A DNA stretch of 64,000 bases from Pseudomonas rubra (GCF_028656935.1 NZ_JAMDGZ010000002.1:248001-312000); one strand, 5' to 3'. Shown: positions 8,824 to 17,581, counted from the first letter of the stretch. Notes: generated by a model from the letters alone, not told the origin. Numbers and translations: made by a program.

Positions 8824-9000
8824 ACTCCCTGGAGTGCTTGCCAGTCGGTCATGTCCCTGAGCCGATACGCACAACCACGGGGGTTGCACGTGGGGCCGGT
8901 GTGCATGTCCGCTTGACGGAAAGCCTTAACGCCTCCTGCAATCTCCACCTTGAACTTTCGGGTTCAAGGGCTACACCGACAGCGGTTCGTCGGGGAGCCT
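8824..9000 (+). ncRNA. ssrS: 6S RNA (SsrS)
   Basis: Regulatory RNA that mimics an open promoter and holds sigma-70 RNA polymerase in stationary phase. The location between zapA and fau is the conserved gammaproteobacterial site. Conserved sequence blocks are visible: ctccctgg at the 5' end pairs with cggggag at the 3' end; ggtcatgtccctgagccgat on the left arm; gtgtgcatgtccgcttgac and ggaaagcctta on the right; and the hairpin ccttgaacttt-cgggttcaagg near the end. Ends are estimated from the closing stem and the promoter, with an error of perhaps 5 bases. Confidence 0.9.
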
Positions 9001-9080
9001 GAATTCTTTGCCTGCCCTTCTACGCAGGCAATCGAGCTGCCACCCCACGGGTGGCAGCCCTCTTTGGGACCGCCCGTGCC

Positions 9081-9689
9081 ATGACCGACACCGCGCCGCT
9101 TACCCGCCCCCAACTTCGCCGCCTGCTTCGCGATGCCCGCCGCGCCCTGACGCCGGCCGAGCAATGCCAGGCAGCCCGTGGCCTGTACCGACAACTGGCG
9201 CAGCACCCGCTGTTTCGCCGGGCAAAGCACATCGCCCTGTACCTGCCCAATGATTGCGAAATCGACCCGCGCCTGCTGATGCGTGAAGCCCAGCGCCGTG
9301 GCAAGCGTACCTACCTGCCGGTGCTGCACGCCTGGCCGAAAACCAAGATGGTGTTCCAGCGCATCGAAGCCGGCGAGAAGCTGCGGCCCAACCGCTTTCG
9401 CATCCCCGAGCCGCATATCAATCTCGCCCGGCAACGACCGATCTGGGCGCTGGACCTGATCCTGCTGCCGCTGGTGGGTTTTGATGAAGTGGGTGGCCGG
9501 CTGGGCATGGGCGGTGGTTTCTATGACCGCAGCCTGGCCTATCAGGCCCGTCGCAAGGCCTGGAAAAAACCGTTGCTACTGGGCCTGGCCCATGAATGCC
9601 AAAAGGTCGAGCGACTGGCGCAAGCCAGTTGGGATGTGCCGCTGCAGGGGACGGTCTCGGACCGTGGCTGGTACCTGGCACCCGCATAA
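9081..9689 (+). CDS. fau: 5-formyltetrahydrofolate cyclo-ligase
   Basis: Converts 5-formyl-THF to 5,10-methenyl-THF with ATP; 202 residues from the chosen start. The family signature GGRLGMGGGFYDRSLA sits near residue 150, and the N-terminal ATP-binding basic helix (LTRPQLRRLLRDARRALTPA) is clear. The frame opens at GTG 9051, but ATG 9081 starts the conserved protein, and the bases before it belong to the leader downstream of 6S RNA. In enterobacteria the fau homologue is made by read-through from ssrS, and the arrangement here allows the same. It is tail to tail with the microprotein gene, 18 bases apart. Confidence 0.94.
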   Translation: MTDTAPLTRPQLRRLLRDARRALTPAEQCQAARGLYRQLAQHPLFRRAKHIALYLPNDCEIDPRLLMREAQRRGKRTYLPVLHAWPKTKMVFQRIEAGEKLRPNRFRIPEPHINLARQRPIWALDLILLPLVGFDEVGGRLGMGGGFYDRSLAYQARRKAWKKPLLLGLAHECQKVERLAQASWDVPLQGTVSDRGWYLAPA

Positions 9690-9707
9690 GGAGCGCCAGC
9701 AAGGCAA

Positions 9708-9848
9708 TCAACGCTGTTGCGGATTGACCGGCATTTCGTAAGGGGCGTCTAGCTTGCGTTCCCAAAGGCTTTGCGCATAACCGGTAGTGACAACACCCAA
9801 ACCGAACAGAAATACCAGAATCCAGAGTAAATCCGGTTTGCGATTCAT
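9708..9848 (-). CDS. 46-residue single-span membrane microprotein (unknown function)
   Basis: A short frame between fau and the EVE gene encodes 46 residues starting MNRKPDLLWILVFLFGLG, followed by VVTTGYAQSLWERKLDAPYE and ending MPVNPQQR. A short charged N-terminus, a hydrophobic stretch of about 17 residues and a polar tail fit a single membrane helix or an uncleaved signal anchor; TTGYAQS could also be a signal-peptidase site. A strong GAGGGGGG ribosome binding site lies 6 bases before the ATG at 9848. I believe similar short proteins occur in other pseudomonads but cannot confirm it here. No function is known to me. Confidence 0.72.
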   Translation of the reverse strand: MNRKPDLLWILVFLFGLGVVTTGYAQSLWERKLDAPYEMPVNPQQR

Positions 9849-10026
9849 CGATTGCCCCCCTCAGGCAAACTGATCACGTTGTCAGCAACGTTTTTGTTGT
9901 TGCAGCAGCGTCAAGCTTAAAATGCGCGCATTCTCCGACAACCTGAGGCGACACGCAAACGTTGACGCCAACCGACCGTCGGTTTCCTGAAACAGGTTAT
10001 TTCCAACATTGTCTGGAGCAGCACCC

Positions 10027-10476
10027 ATGGCCTATTGGCTGATGAAATCCGAGCCCGACGAACTCTCGATCAAGGACCTGGCCCGCCTGGGCGAAGCCCG
10101 CTGGGATGGCGTGCGCAACTACCAGGCGCGCAACTTCTTGCGCGCCATGGCCGTGGGTGACCAGTTCTTCTTCTACCACTCCAGCTGCCCGGAGCCAGGC
10201 ATTGCCGGCATCGCCCGCATCAGCGCCGCAGCCTACCCCGACCCCACAGCACTGGACCCGCAAAGCCATTACTTCGACGCCAAGGCCAACGCAGAAAAAA
10301 ACCCATGGAGTGCCGTGGACGTCGCCCATGTCGAAACCTTCGGCAAGGTTTTGCAACTGGGCTACCTCAAGCAGCAAACCGCTCTGGCCGAACTGGCACT
10401 GGTACACAAGGGCAGCCGGCTTTCGGTGATGCCGGTAACCGCCGAACAGTGGGCGGCGGTACTCGCGCTGCGCTAA
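10027..10476 (+). CDS. EVE domain protein
   Basis: A 149-residue single EVE (PUA-like) domain starting MAYWLMKSEPDELSIKDL, the typical opening of the bacterial and THYN1-like group. Further blocks are WDGVRNYQARNFLRAM and FYHSSCPEPGIAGIARI, which form the aromatic cage that binds modified bases in related proteins. The start is ATG 10027; the frame opens at TTG 10009, but the homologous start is at MAYWLMKSEP. It is probably monocistronic and divergent from the microprotein gene. The ligand is unknown; binding of modified nucleic acid bases is inferred from the family. Confidence 0.9.
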   Translation: MAYWLMKSEPDELSIKDLARLGEARWDGVRNYQARNFLRAMAVGDQFFFYHSSCPEPGIAGIARISAAAYPDPTALDPQSHYFDAKANAEKNPWSAVDVAHVETFGKVLQLGYLKQQTALAELALVHKGSRLSVMPVTAEQWAAVLALR

Positions 10477-10572
10477 ACAGGGTAGGATTGCCGCTCATTT
10501 GACGAACATCAACGCACCAGGACCGGTGCGGCGTCACAATTTGACGTTAATGCCGCAAGGATTGCCTCCCCC

Positions 10573-11538
10573 ATGTCGATGAGCCAACACACGCCCAAAC
10601 TCTTCGCCGGCGCCTTGATCGCCCTGCTCCTGGCCGCAGGTGGCCTGGGCTACTGGAAATCCCTGCATGACCGCCTGCCCGAAGGTCTGAGCATGGGCAA
10701 CGGCCGGCTTGAAGCCACCGAAGTGCAGATCGCCAGCAAGATCCCCGGACGCCTGGCCCAAGTGCTGGTCGATGAAGGCGATACGGTCAAGCAGGGGCAG
10801 TTGCTCGCCCGCATCGACACCCGCACCCTCGAGGCCCAACGCAGCCAGGCCGAAGCCGAAGTGCTGCGCGCCCGGGAAAACTACTCAGCCGCCCAGGCCA
10901 CGGTGCAACTGCGCCAGAGCGAGCAACTGCTGGCCAGCCAGGAGCTCAAGCGCGTTCGCGAGATTTTCCAGCGCAAGTACGCCAGCCAGCAGTTGCTTGA
11001 CCAACAGCAAGCCCGTTATGACACCAGCAACTCCGCCGTGCTCGCCGCCCGCGCGCAACTGGCCGCAATCAAGGCCGCCATCGGCGCCGCCGAGGCTCAG
11101 GTCGCGCAACTGACCAGCGAAATCGACGACAGCAGCCTGCGTGCACCGATCAACGGGGTGATCCAGCTACGCCTGGCCGAGCCTGGTGAAGTGCTCGGTG
11201 CCGGCGGCCGCGTACTGATGCTGATCGACCCTAGCGATCAGTACATGAACCTGTACCTGCCCGCATCCACCACCGGCCGCCTGACCGTCGGCGATCAGGC
11301 GCGCATCGTCCTTGATGCCTTGCCCGACCGGGCCTTGGCGGCGAAGATCGCCTTTGTCGCGGCCAAGGCGCAATTCACCCCCAAACAAGTGGAAACCCGC
11401 GACGAGCGCCAGAAACTGGTGTTCCGGGTCAAGCTGCGCCTGAACGAACCGAGCGCCGTGCCCCAGGCCAAACCCGGCATGCCGGGCGCAGGCTATGTGC
11501 GCACCGCTGATGTGGACTGGCCGGCCAACCTGCAATGA
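10573..11538 (+). CDS. HlyD-family membrane fusion protein of an ABC export system
   Basis: A 321-residue periplasmic adaptor anchored by one N-terminal helix (LFAGALIALLLAAGGLGYW, about residues 10-28). The lipoyl-like half-motif is seen in GRLEATEVQIASKIPGRLAQ and again in DSSLRAPINGVIQLRLAEPG, with a long coiled-coil hairpin between them (AEVLRARENYSAAQ, about residues 90-190). It overlaps the ATPase gene by 4 bases (ATGA). Order HlyD - double ATPase with membrane domain - permease matches E. coli yhiI-rbbA-yhhJ. The adaptor likely links the inner-membrane exporter to an outer-membrane channel; the substrate is unknown. Confidence 0.92.
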   Translation: MSMSQHTPKLFAGALIALLLAAGGLGYWKSLHDRLPEGLSMGNGRLEATEVQIASKIPGRLAQVLVDEGDTVKQGQLLARIDTRTLEAQRSQAEAEVLRARENYSAAQATVQLRQSEQLLASQELKRVREIFQRKYASQQLLDQQQARYDTSNSAVLAARAQLAAIKAAIGAAEAQVAQLTSEIDDSSLRAPINGVIQLRLAEPGEVLGAGGRVLMLIDPSDQYMNLYLPASTTGRLTVGDQARIVLDALPDRALAAKIAFVAAKAQFTPKQVETRDERQKLVFRVKLRLNEPSAVPQAKPGMPGAGYVRTADVDWPANLQ

Positions 11539-14258
11539 GCGCGCCGGCGCTGCACGCCGAGGGCATCAGCCACCGCTACGGCGGGTTGAGCGCCTTGCAG
11601 GACATCGCCTTCAGCCTGCCGGCAGGCACGCGCTGCGGCCTGATCGGCCCTGACGGCGCCGGCAAATCGAGCCTGCTCGGTCTGATCGCCGGAGTGAAAA
11701 AGCTGCAAAGCGGTGAACTGCAAGTGCTCGGCGGCTCGATCCGCCAGCGCCGTCATCGCAACAGCCTGTATCCGCGCATCGCCTTCATGCCCCAAGGGCT
11801 GGGCAATAACCTCTACCCTGAGCTGTCGATCAGCGAGAACATCCGCTTCTTCGCCACCCTGTTCGGCCTTGGCGCCAAGGAGTGCGAACAGCGCATGCAT
11901 AACCTGCTACTGGCCACCGACCTGCTGCGCTTTGCCGAGCGCCCGGCGGGCAAATTGTCGGGTGGCATGAAGCAGAAGCTCGGGCTTTGCTGCGCATTGA
12001 TCCACGAGCCGGACCTGTTGATCCTCGATGAACCCACCACCGGTGTCGACCCGCTATCGCGCCGGCGCTTCTGGGAGCTGGTCGAGCAAGTGCGCCAGGA
12101 GCGCCCGCAACTGACCCTGCTGGTCGCCACGGCCTACATGGAAGAAGCCGAACAGTTCGAACACTGCCTGATGCTCGACCGTGGCCGGCTGATCGCCTCG
12201 GGCTTGAGCCAAGAGCTTGCTGCCGTCACTGCCAGCCGCAAGCTCGATGACGCCTTCACCCACTTTCAAGGCGATAGCCAGCACAGCCAGCAGCCCTTGG
12301 TGATCCCGCCGCGTGATAGCGCCAATGCCGAGATCGCCATCGAAGCGCACGAACTGACCTTGCGCTTCGGCGACTTCACCGCCGTGAACAAGGTCAGCTT
12401 TGCCATCGGTCGGGGCGAGATCTTCGGCTTTCTCGGCTCCAACGGCTGTGGCAAGACCACTACCATGAAGGTGCTCACCGGCCTGATGCCGGCCAGCGAA
12501 GGCAGCGCCACCCTGCTCGGCCGCCCGGTGAACGCCAAGGACCTGGCCACGCGCAAGCGTGTCGGCTTCATGTCCCAGAGCTTCTCGCTGTATGGCGAAC
12601 TGAGCGTGCGGCAGAACCTGGACCTGCATGCGCGGCTGTTCGACCTGCCCAAGTCCGAAAGCGGCCCGCGGATTGCCGAGTTGATCGAGCGCTTCGATCT
12701 TGGCGCCATCGCCGACCAGCAATCCGGCGCCCTGCCCCTGGGCTTGCGTCAGCGCCTGTCACTGGCGGTAGCGGTATTGCATCGCCCGGAAGTGCTGATC
12801 CTCGACGAACCGACCTCAGGCGTCGACCCTGCCGCGCGCGATGACTTCTGGCGCTTGCTGATCGAGTTGTCGCGAGACCAGGGGGTAACGATCTTTCTCT
12901 CCACCCACTTCATGAACGAAGCCCTGCGCTGCGATCGAATCTCGCTGATGCATGCTGGCAAGGTCCTGGCCTGCGACACCCCGGCGGCGCTGCAGCAGCA
13001 GTTCGGCGGCGCCACCCTGGAAGACGCCTTCGTCACCTGCCTGGAACAGGCCCAGGGCGCCAGCGAAGCTTGCGTGGCAAGCACCGAGTTGCAGACCCCG
13101 GCCGGTGCTGCGCCCCTGCACTTGCGCCAAGGCTTCAGCGTGAAGCGCCTGTTCGCCGTCGCCACCCGCGAAGGCAAGGAACTGCTGCGCGACAAGGTGC
13201 GCCTGGCTTTTGCCCTGCTCGGCGCGATGTTCATGATGGTGATCTTCGGCTACGGCATTTCCCTGGATGTGGAAAACCTTGCCTTCGCTGTCTACGACCA
13301 GGACCAGAGCCCGCAAAGCCGGGCTTACCTGGAGGCGTTCCGTGGCTCGCGGTACTTTGCCGAACAGGCGCCGATCCGCGACACCGCGCAGCTGCACAAA
13401 CGCCTGCAGCGCTCGGAAATCAAACTGGCCCTGGAGATTCCACCCGGCTTTGGCCGCGACCTGCACGCCGGGCGCCAACCGGTAGTGGCCGCCTGGCTCG
13501 ACGGCGGTATGCCATTCCGTGCCGAGACCAGCCGCAACTATGTCGAGGCCGTGCACCAGGCCAACCTTGAGCAACTGGCAGCGTTGAGCAGCAAGGCCCA
13601 GCCCGGGCAAAACCCGGTCCGCCTGGAGACCCGCTTTCGCTACAACCAGGACGTGGTCAGCGTGAACGCCATTGGCCCCGGAGTGATGGCGCTGATCCTG
13701 GCGTTCATCCCGGCCATGCTCACCGCACTGGGCATCGTGCGCGAGAAGGAACTGGGCTCGATCACCAACTTCTATGCCACGCCGCTGACCCGCCTGGAAT
13801 TCCTGCTCGGCAAGCAGGCGCCCTACCTGGCGGTGAGCCTGATCAACCTGGCGCTGCTGGTGGCGATGAACCGCTGGCTGTTTGGCGTACCGTTCAAGGG
13901 CAGCGCCCTGGCCCTGGCCTGCGGCGGCCTGTTGTACCTGTTGGCGACCACCAGCCTGGGCCTGTTGATCTCGGCCTTTACCCGCACCCAGATCGCCGCG
14001 ATCCTCGGCACCATGATCATCACCAGCCTGCCGACCATCCAGTTCTCCGGGCTGATCGTGCCGCGCTCCTCGCTCGATGGCGCCGCGGCATTGATGGGCC
14101 AGTTGTTCCCGGCCGGTTACTTTCTCGACATCGCCGTCGGCACCTTTACCAAGGCCCTAGACCTGCGCGAGCTGTGGCCACAGTGCCTGGCGCTGCTGGG
14201 CTTCTTTGTCGGCTTCACCGGCCTGAGCCTGGCCATGCTGAAAAAGCAGGAGGTCTGA
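11535..14258 (+). CDS. RbbA-type ABC protein: two ATPase domains fused to an ABC-2 permease domain
   Basis: A 907-residue fusion. ATPase 1 (residues about 5-235) has Walker A GPDGAGKSS, signature LSGGMKQ and Walker B LLILDEPTTGVD. ATPase 2 (about 270-500) has GSNGCGKTTT, Walker B VLILDEPTSGVD and the H-loop STHF, but its signature reads LPLGLRQ rather than LSGGQ. Residues about 535-907 form an ABC-2 membrane domain with a first helix LAFALLGAMFMMVIFGYG, a large periplasmic loop and five C-terminal helices. E. coli RbbA, with the same layout, is ribosome-associated, yet the adjacent HlyD and permease genes suggest export. The next gene overlaps its stop by one base (TGATG). Confidence 0.92.
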   Translation: MSAPALHAEGISHRYGGLSALQDIAFSLPAGTRCGLIGPDGAGKSSLLGLIAGVKKLQSGELQVLGGSIRQRRHRNSLYPRIAFMPQGLGNNLYPELSISENIRFFATLFGLGAKECEQRMHNLLLATDLLRFAERPAGKLSGGMKQKLGLCCALIHEPDLLILDEPTTGVDPLSRRRFWELVEQVRQERPQLTLLVATAYMEEAEQFEHCLMLDRGRLIASGLSQELAAVTASRKLDDAFTHFQGDSQHSQQPLVIPPRDSANAEIAIEAHELTLRFGDFTAVNKVSFAIGRGEIFGFLGSNGCGKTTTMKVLTGLMPASEGSATLLGRPVNAKDLATRKRVGFMSQSFSLYGELSVRQNLDLHARLFDLPKSESGPRIAELIERFDLGAIADQQSGALPLGLRQRLSLAVAVLHRPEVLILDEPTSGVDPAARDDFWRLLIELSRDQGVTIFLSTHFMNEALRCDRISLMHAGKVLACDTPAALQQQFGGATLEDAFVTCLEQAQGASEACVASTELQTPAGAAPLHLRQGFSVKRLFAVATREGKELLRDKVRLAFALLGAMFMMVIFGYGISLDVENLAFAVYDQDQSPQSRAYLEAFRGSRYFAEQAPIRDTAQLHKRLQRSEIKLALEIPPGFGRDLHAGRQPVVAAWLDGGMPFRAETSRNYVEAVHQANLEQLAALSSKAQPGQNPVRLETRFRYNQDVVSVNAIGPGVMALILAFIPAMLTALGIVREKELGSITNFYATPLTRLEFLLGKQAPYLAVSLINLALLVAMNRWLFGVPFKGSALALACGGLLYLLATTSLGLLISAFTRTQIAAILGTMIITSLPTIQFSGLIVPRSSLDGAAALMGQLFPAGYFLDIAVGTFTKALDLRELWPQCLALLGFFVGFTGLSLAMLKKQEV

Positions 14259-15373
14259 TGCATCGCCTGGCACATACCCTGCGTTTGGGACTCAAGGAGT
14301 TGACCAGCCTGCGCCACGACAGTGTACTGCTGTTGTTCCTGCTGTATGCCTTCAGCGTGGCGATCTACATGCCGGCCGCCGGCTCCGTGATCGGCGTACA
14401 CAACGCCAGCGTCGCAGTGGTCGACGAAGACCACAGCCTGGTTTCGCGCAAACTTGCCGAAGCCTTGCAGCCGCCGGAGTTCCAGCGCGCTGTACCGCTG
14501 GCCTACAACCAGCTCGACCAGGCCATGGACAGCGGCCGCTACACCTTCGTGATCAATGTGCCGGTGAACTTCCAGACCGACCTGCTGGCCGGGCGCTCGC
14601 CAGAGTTGCAAGTCAACGTCGACGCCACCGCCATGAGCCAGGCGTTCATGGGCGCCGGTTACATTGGCCGGATCGTCGAGCGCGAATTGCGTGATTACGC
14701 CAACCAGGGCTCGACCAGCAGCGGCCCGGTCCTGCTCAGCGCCCGCGCACTGTTCAACCCCAACCTTGAGGGCGGCTGGTTCCTGGCGGTGATCCAGATC
14801 GTCAACAACATCACCATCCTGGCCATCGTGTTGACTGGCACGGCGCTGCTGCGCGAGCGTGAACACGGGACTCTCGACCACCTCTTGGTGCTGCCGCTCA
14901 CCGCCCTGGAGATCATGCTGGCGAAGATCGGCAGCAATGCCCTGGTGGTGGTGCTGTGCACTTGGGTGTCGTTGGAAGTGATTGTCAAAGGGGCACTGGG
15001 AGTGCCACTGGCGGGATCGCTGGGATTGTTTCTGGCGGTGACAGCGCTGTACCTGTTCGCCAGTACCGCGCTGGGGATCTTCCTCGCCACGCTGGCGCGC
15101 TCGACTCCGCAATTTGGCCTGCTGGCAATCCCGGTAATCATCCCGATGCTATTGCTCTCGGGCGGCAGCACACCGCTGGACAGCATGCCGCAGTGGCTGC
15201 AGTGGGTCATGCAGGGATCGCCCTCGACCCACTTCGTCAGCCTCAGTGCGGCAATTTTGTTTCGCGACGCCGGGCTGGAGGTGGTGTGGCCAGACCTGGC
15301 GGCGCTCGCCGCCATTGGCCTGGCCTTTTTCGCCATTGCCCTGGCACGCTTTCGCCGCAGCCTGACGTCCTGA
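14258..15373 (+). CDS. ABC-2 type permease, YhhJ family
   Basis: A 371-residue inner-membrane permease with one N-terminal helix (VLLLFLLYAFSVAIYMPAAG), a periplasmic domain of about 140 residues and a C-terminal block of helices containing the ABC-2 motif (REREHGTLDHLLVLPLTALEIM). It pairs with the membrane domain of the upstream fusion protein to complete the transporter, and HlyD is the adaptor. The start at 14258 shares one base with the upstream stop. The gene ends directly against the stop of the convergent FliL-like gene with no spacer. Confidence 0.92.
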   Translation: MHRLAHTLRLGLKELTSLRHDSVLLLFLLYAFSVAIYMPAAGSVIGVHNASVAVVDEDHSLVSRKLAEALQPPEFQRAVPLAYNQLDQAMDSGRYTFVINVPVNFQTDLLAGRSPELQVNVDATAMSQAFMGAGYIGRIVERELRDYANQGSTSSGPVLLSARALFNPNLEGGWFLAVIQIVNNITILAIVLTGTALLREREHGTLDHLLVLPLTALEIMLAKIGSNALVVVLCTWVSLEVIVKGALGVPLAGSLGLFLAVTALYLFASTALGIFLATLARSTPQFGLLAIPVIIPMLLLSGGSTPLDSMPQWLQWVMQGSPSTHFVSLSAAILFRDAGLEVVWPDLAALAAIGLAFFAIALARFRRSLTS

Positions 15374-15778
15374 TTACTGGACGATCAGGTTGTTGAACAA
15401 CAGGTCGTCAACGGTCGGCTTGCCTTCTTCGCTTTCGAGCACTTGCTGGACCTGCTTGAGGGCTTCCTGACGCAGCTTTTCCTTGGCCTCGACGTTGCTC
15501 ATGGCTTCCAGGTTCTGCTGGGTGAACAGCGCCACCAGCTGGTTGCGGATCAGCGGCTCGTGATGACGCACGGCAGCGGCAGCGGCGTCGCTGTTGACCC
15601 GCAGGGCCACATCGGCCTTGAACACCCGCAGTTTCGGGCTGCCATCGAGGGCATAGTTACCCACAAAAGGCGGGCTCAGGGAGATGTAGGAGACTTTTGG
15701 TTCCCCTTCCTTGGCTTCCTCGGCCATGGCCGCCATCGGCAGCATCAGCGCCAGTACCATCAAGATCCACGCTTTCAC
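15374..15778 (-). CDS. FliL-domain protein outside a flagellar operon
   Basis: A 134-residue secreted or membrane-tethered protein with a signal peptide (MKAWILMVLALMLPMAAMA, then EEAKEGEPK) and a FliL-like domain (YISLSPPFVGNYALDGSPKL, then VALRVNSDAAAAAVRHHEPL and LVALFTQQNLEAMSNVEAKE). FliL proteins modulate stator units of the flagellar motor. I chose the GTG at 15778, which has AGGAG seven bases upstream; an ATG five codons earlier has no site. It stands alone here, away from flagellar genes. Its stop codon abuts that of the convergent permease gene. Role in motility is inferred from the family. Confidence 0.87.
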   Translation of the reverse strand: MKAWILMVLALMLPMAAMAEEAKEGEPKVSYISLSPPFVGNYALDGSPKLRVFKADVALRVNSDAAAAAVRHHEPLIRNQLVALFTQQNLEAMSNVEAKEKLRQEALKQVQQVLESEEGKPTVDDLLFNNLIVQ

Positions 15779-15934
15779 GAATTCGCTCCTCATACAGTTG
15801 GCGCCAGCATACCCAGCGCGCCGGTCAAACCCAAGCCCGGGCTTATGCCGGCCTATCAGGGCGGGCCATGCTCGTTGACCCGACACTTCGCCCACCTACA
15901 CTTATCGGCCACTACGCGCAAAGGAATAGTCCCG

Positions 15935-16912
15935 ATGAAAGCTGTGTTGTGCAAAGCCCTTGGTCCGGCGCAAAACCTGGTGATGGAGGACGTCGCCAGC
16001 CCCGTGCCGAAGAAGAACGAGATCCTGCTCGACGTGCGGGCCGCCGGGGTCAACTTTCCCGACACCCTGATCATCGAGGGCAAGTACCAGTTCCAGCCGC
16101 CGCTGCCGTTCTCGCCCGGTGGCGAAGCCGCTGGTGTGGTCAGCGCCGTGGGTGAAAAGGCCGGAAACCTGAAGGTCGGTGACCGGGTCATGGCCCTGAC
16201 TGGCTGGGGTAGCTTTGCCGAGCAGGTGGCAGTGCCGGCCTATAACGTATTACCGATTCCGGCGCAGATGGACTTCACCACGGCTGCCGCCTTCGGCATG
16301 ACCTACGGCACCTCGATGCACGCTCTCAACCAGCGCGGTCAGCTCAAGGCCGGGGAAACCTTGCTGGTGCTGGGTGCTTCCGGTGGGGTTGGCCTGGCGG
16401 CGGTGGAAATCGGCAAGGCCATGGGCGCACGGGTAATTGCCGCTGCCAGCAGCGCCGAAAAACTTGCCGTAGCCAAGGCGGCGGGCGCCGATGAGCTGAT
16501 CAACTACAGCCAAGCCAGCCTCAAGGATGAGATCAAGCGCCTGACCGGCGGTAATGGCGCCGATGTGATCTACGACCCGGTCGGTGGCGACCTGTTCGAC
16601 CAGGCGGTACGCGGCATCGCCTGGAACGGCCGTTTACTGGTGGTGGGTTTCGCCAGCGGGCGCATTCCCGAGTTGCCGGTCAACCTGGCGCTGCTCAAGG
16701 GCGCGGCGGTGCTCGGGGTGTTCTGGGGAGCGTTTGCCCAGCGTCAGCCGGCGGACAATGCGGCGAACTTCCAGCAACTGTTTGCCTGGTTTGCCGAGGG
16801 CAAACTCAAGCCGCTGGTATCGCAGACCTTCGGGCTCGCTGAGGCGGGTACTGCCATTGAGCTGCTTGGCCAGCGCAAGGCAGTGGGTAAGTTGGTAGTG
16901 ACCATGGCCTAG
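15935..16912 (+). CDS. Quinone oxidoreductase / medium-chain dehydrogenase family protein
   Basis: A 325-residue zinc-free MDR enzyme, probably NADPH-dependent quinone reductase. The GroES-like domain starts MKAVLCKALGPAQNLV, with the family block GVNFPDTLIIEGKYQFQPPL and SPGGEAAGVV. The Rossmann motif LVLGASGGVGLAAVEIG lies near residue 145, followed by GANVIYDPVGGD-type sequence (GADVIYDPVGGDLF). No catalytic or structural zinc cysteines are visible. ATG 15935 is preceded by AAGGAA. It is probably a single transcription unit, followed 4 bases later by a REP hairpin. The real substrate is unknown. Confidence 0.9.
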   Translation: MKAVLCKALGPAQNLVMEDVASPVPKKNEILLDVRAAGVNFPDTLIIEGKYQFQPPLPFSPGGEAAGVVSAVGEKAGNLKVGDRVMALTGWGSFAEQVAVPAYNVLPIPAQMDFTTAAAFGMTYGTSMHALNQRGQLKAGETLLVLGASGGVGLAAVEIGKAMGARVIAAASSAEKLAVAKAAGADELINYSQASLKDEIKRLTGGNGADVIYDPVGGDLFDQAVRGIAWNGRLLVVGFASGRIPELPVNLALLKGAAVLGVFWGAFAQRQPADNAANFQQLFAWFAEGKLKPLVSQTFGLAEAGTAIELLGQRKAVGKLVVTMA

Positions 16913-16915
16913 ATC

Positions 16916-16948
16916 TGTGGGAGCGGGCTTGCCCCGCTCCTACACGCG
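16916..16948. repeat. Single REP hairpin between convergent genes
   Basis: One REP unit, core ggagcgggcttgccccgctc, flanked by gt and ac that extend the stem. It lies directly after the oxidoreductase stop and overlaps the last codons of the convergent ChaC-like gene. It could end transcription from both sides. Confidence 0.85.
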
Positions 16949-17581
16949 ATGACAGCGACGCAAGCGTGCTTCCAGGTTGCGATCGGGCATGGCATGGCTA
17001 CGCAAGGCATGCAGGGTCTGCTCGACATAGTCACGGGTGCTGCCATAGCGTCCCTTGGCATTGGCAAAAATCTGGCTAAGCAAGGTGTCGGGCAGGTTGC
17101 CGGCATAACAAGGCAAATGCCGCTCAAGGACGAAACCCAGGGCCTGAACCTTGCTGCCATCTTCCAGGCGACAATTGAGCCAGTGCGGACGGTAAGCAGG
17201 GTAAGGCATCTCCCGCTGCCACAAGGCCAGCAGCGACTCTTGCAGGCAGTCCTCTGGCAGCCGGTAGGCAAAACCACTGCATGAACCGCCACGATCCAGG
17301 CCGAAGACCAGACCCGGGCATTCCGGCGTGCCTCGGTGCTCGTGGGACCACAAGTACAAGCCGCGATGATAGCCATGCACCCGCGCCCGGCGCCGTTCGA
17401 CGGCATTGCACTCCGGACGCCAGATCAACGAGCCATAGGCAAACAACCACACTGGGCCGCCCTGATGCCGGGACATGGTGTGCTGGACGGAATGAACAAG
17501 TTGCTCGCGGGTTAATTGTTCGCCGAAATCGAGCAACGGCGGATAGGCCACATTCAAAGATACGGTTTCGATCGCCGACAT
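16940..17581 (-). CDS. ChaC-like gamma-glutamylcyclotransferase
   Basis: A 213-residue protein of the ChaC/GCG group, which cleaves gamma-glutamyl peptides such as glutathione to 5-oxoproline. The substrate-binding loop VWLFAYGSLIWRP lies near residue 43, and the family blocks YLWSHEHRGTPECPGLVFGL and RSHAMPDRNLE follow. The ATG at 17581 starts the homologous region; the frame runs 55 codons further back without family sequence. The last three codons fall in the REP hairpin. Glutathione as substrate is inferred from the family. Confidence 0.9.
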   Translation of the reverse strand: MSAIETVSLNVAYPPLLDFGEQLTREQLVHSVQHTMSRHQGGPVWLFAYGSLIWRPECNAVERRRARVHGYHRGLYLWSHEHRGTPECPGLVFGLDRGGSCSGFAYRLPEDCLQESLLALWQREMPYPAYRPHWLNCRLEDGSKVQALGFVLERHLPCYAGNLPDTLLSQIFANAKGRYGSTRDYVEQTLHALRSHAMPDRNLEARLRRCHRV

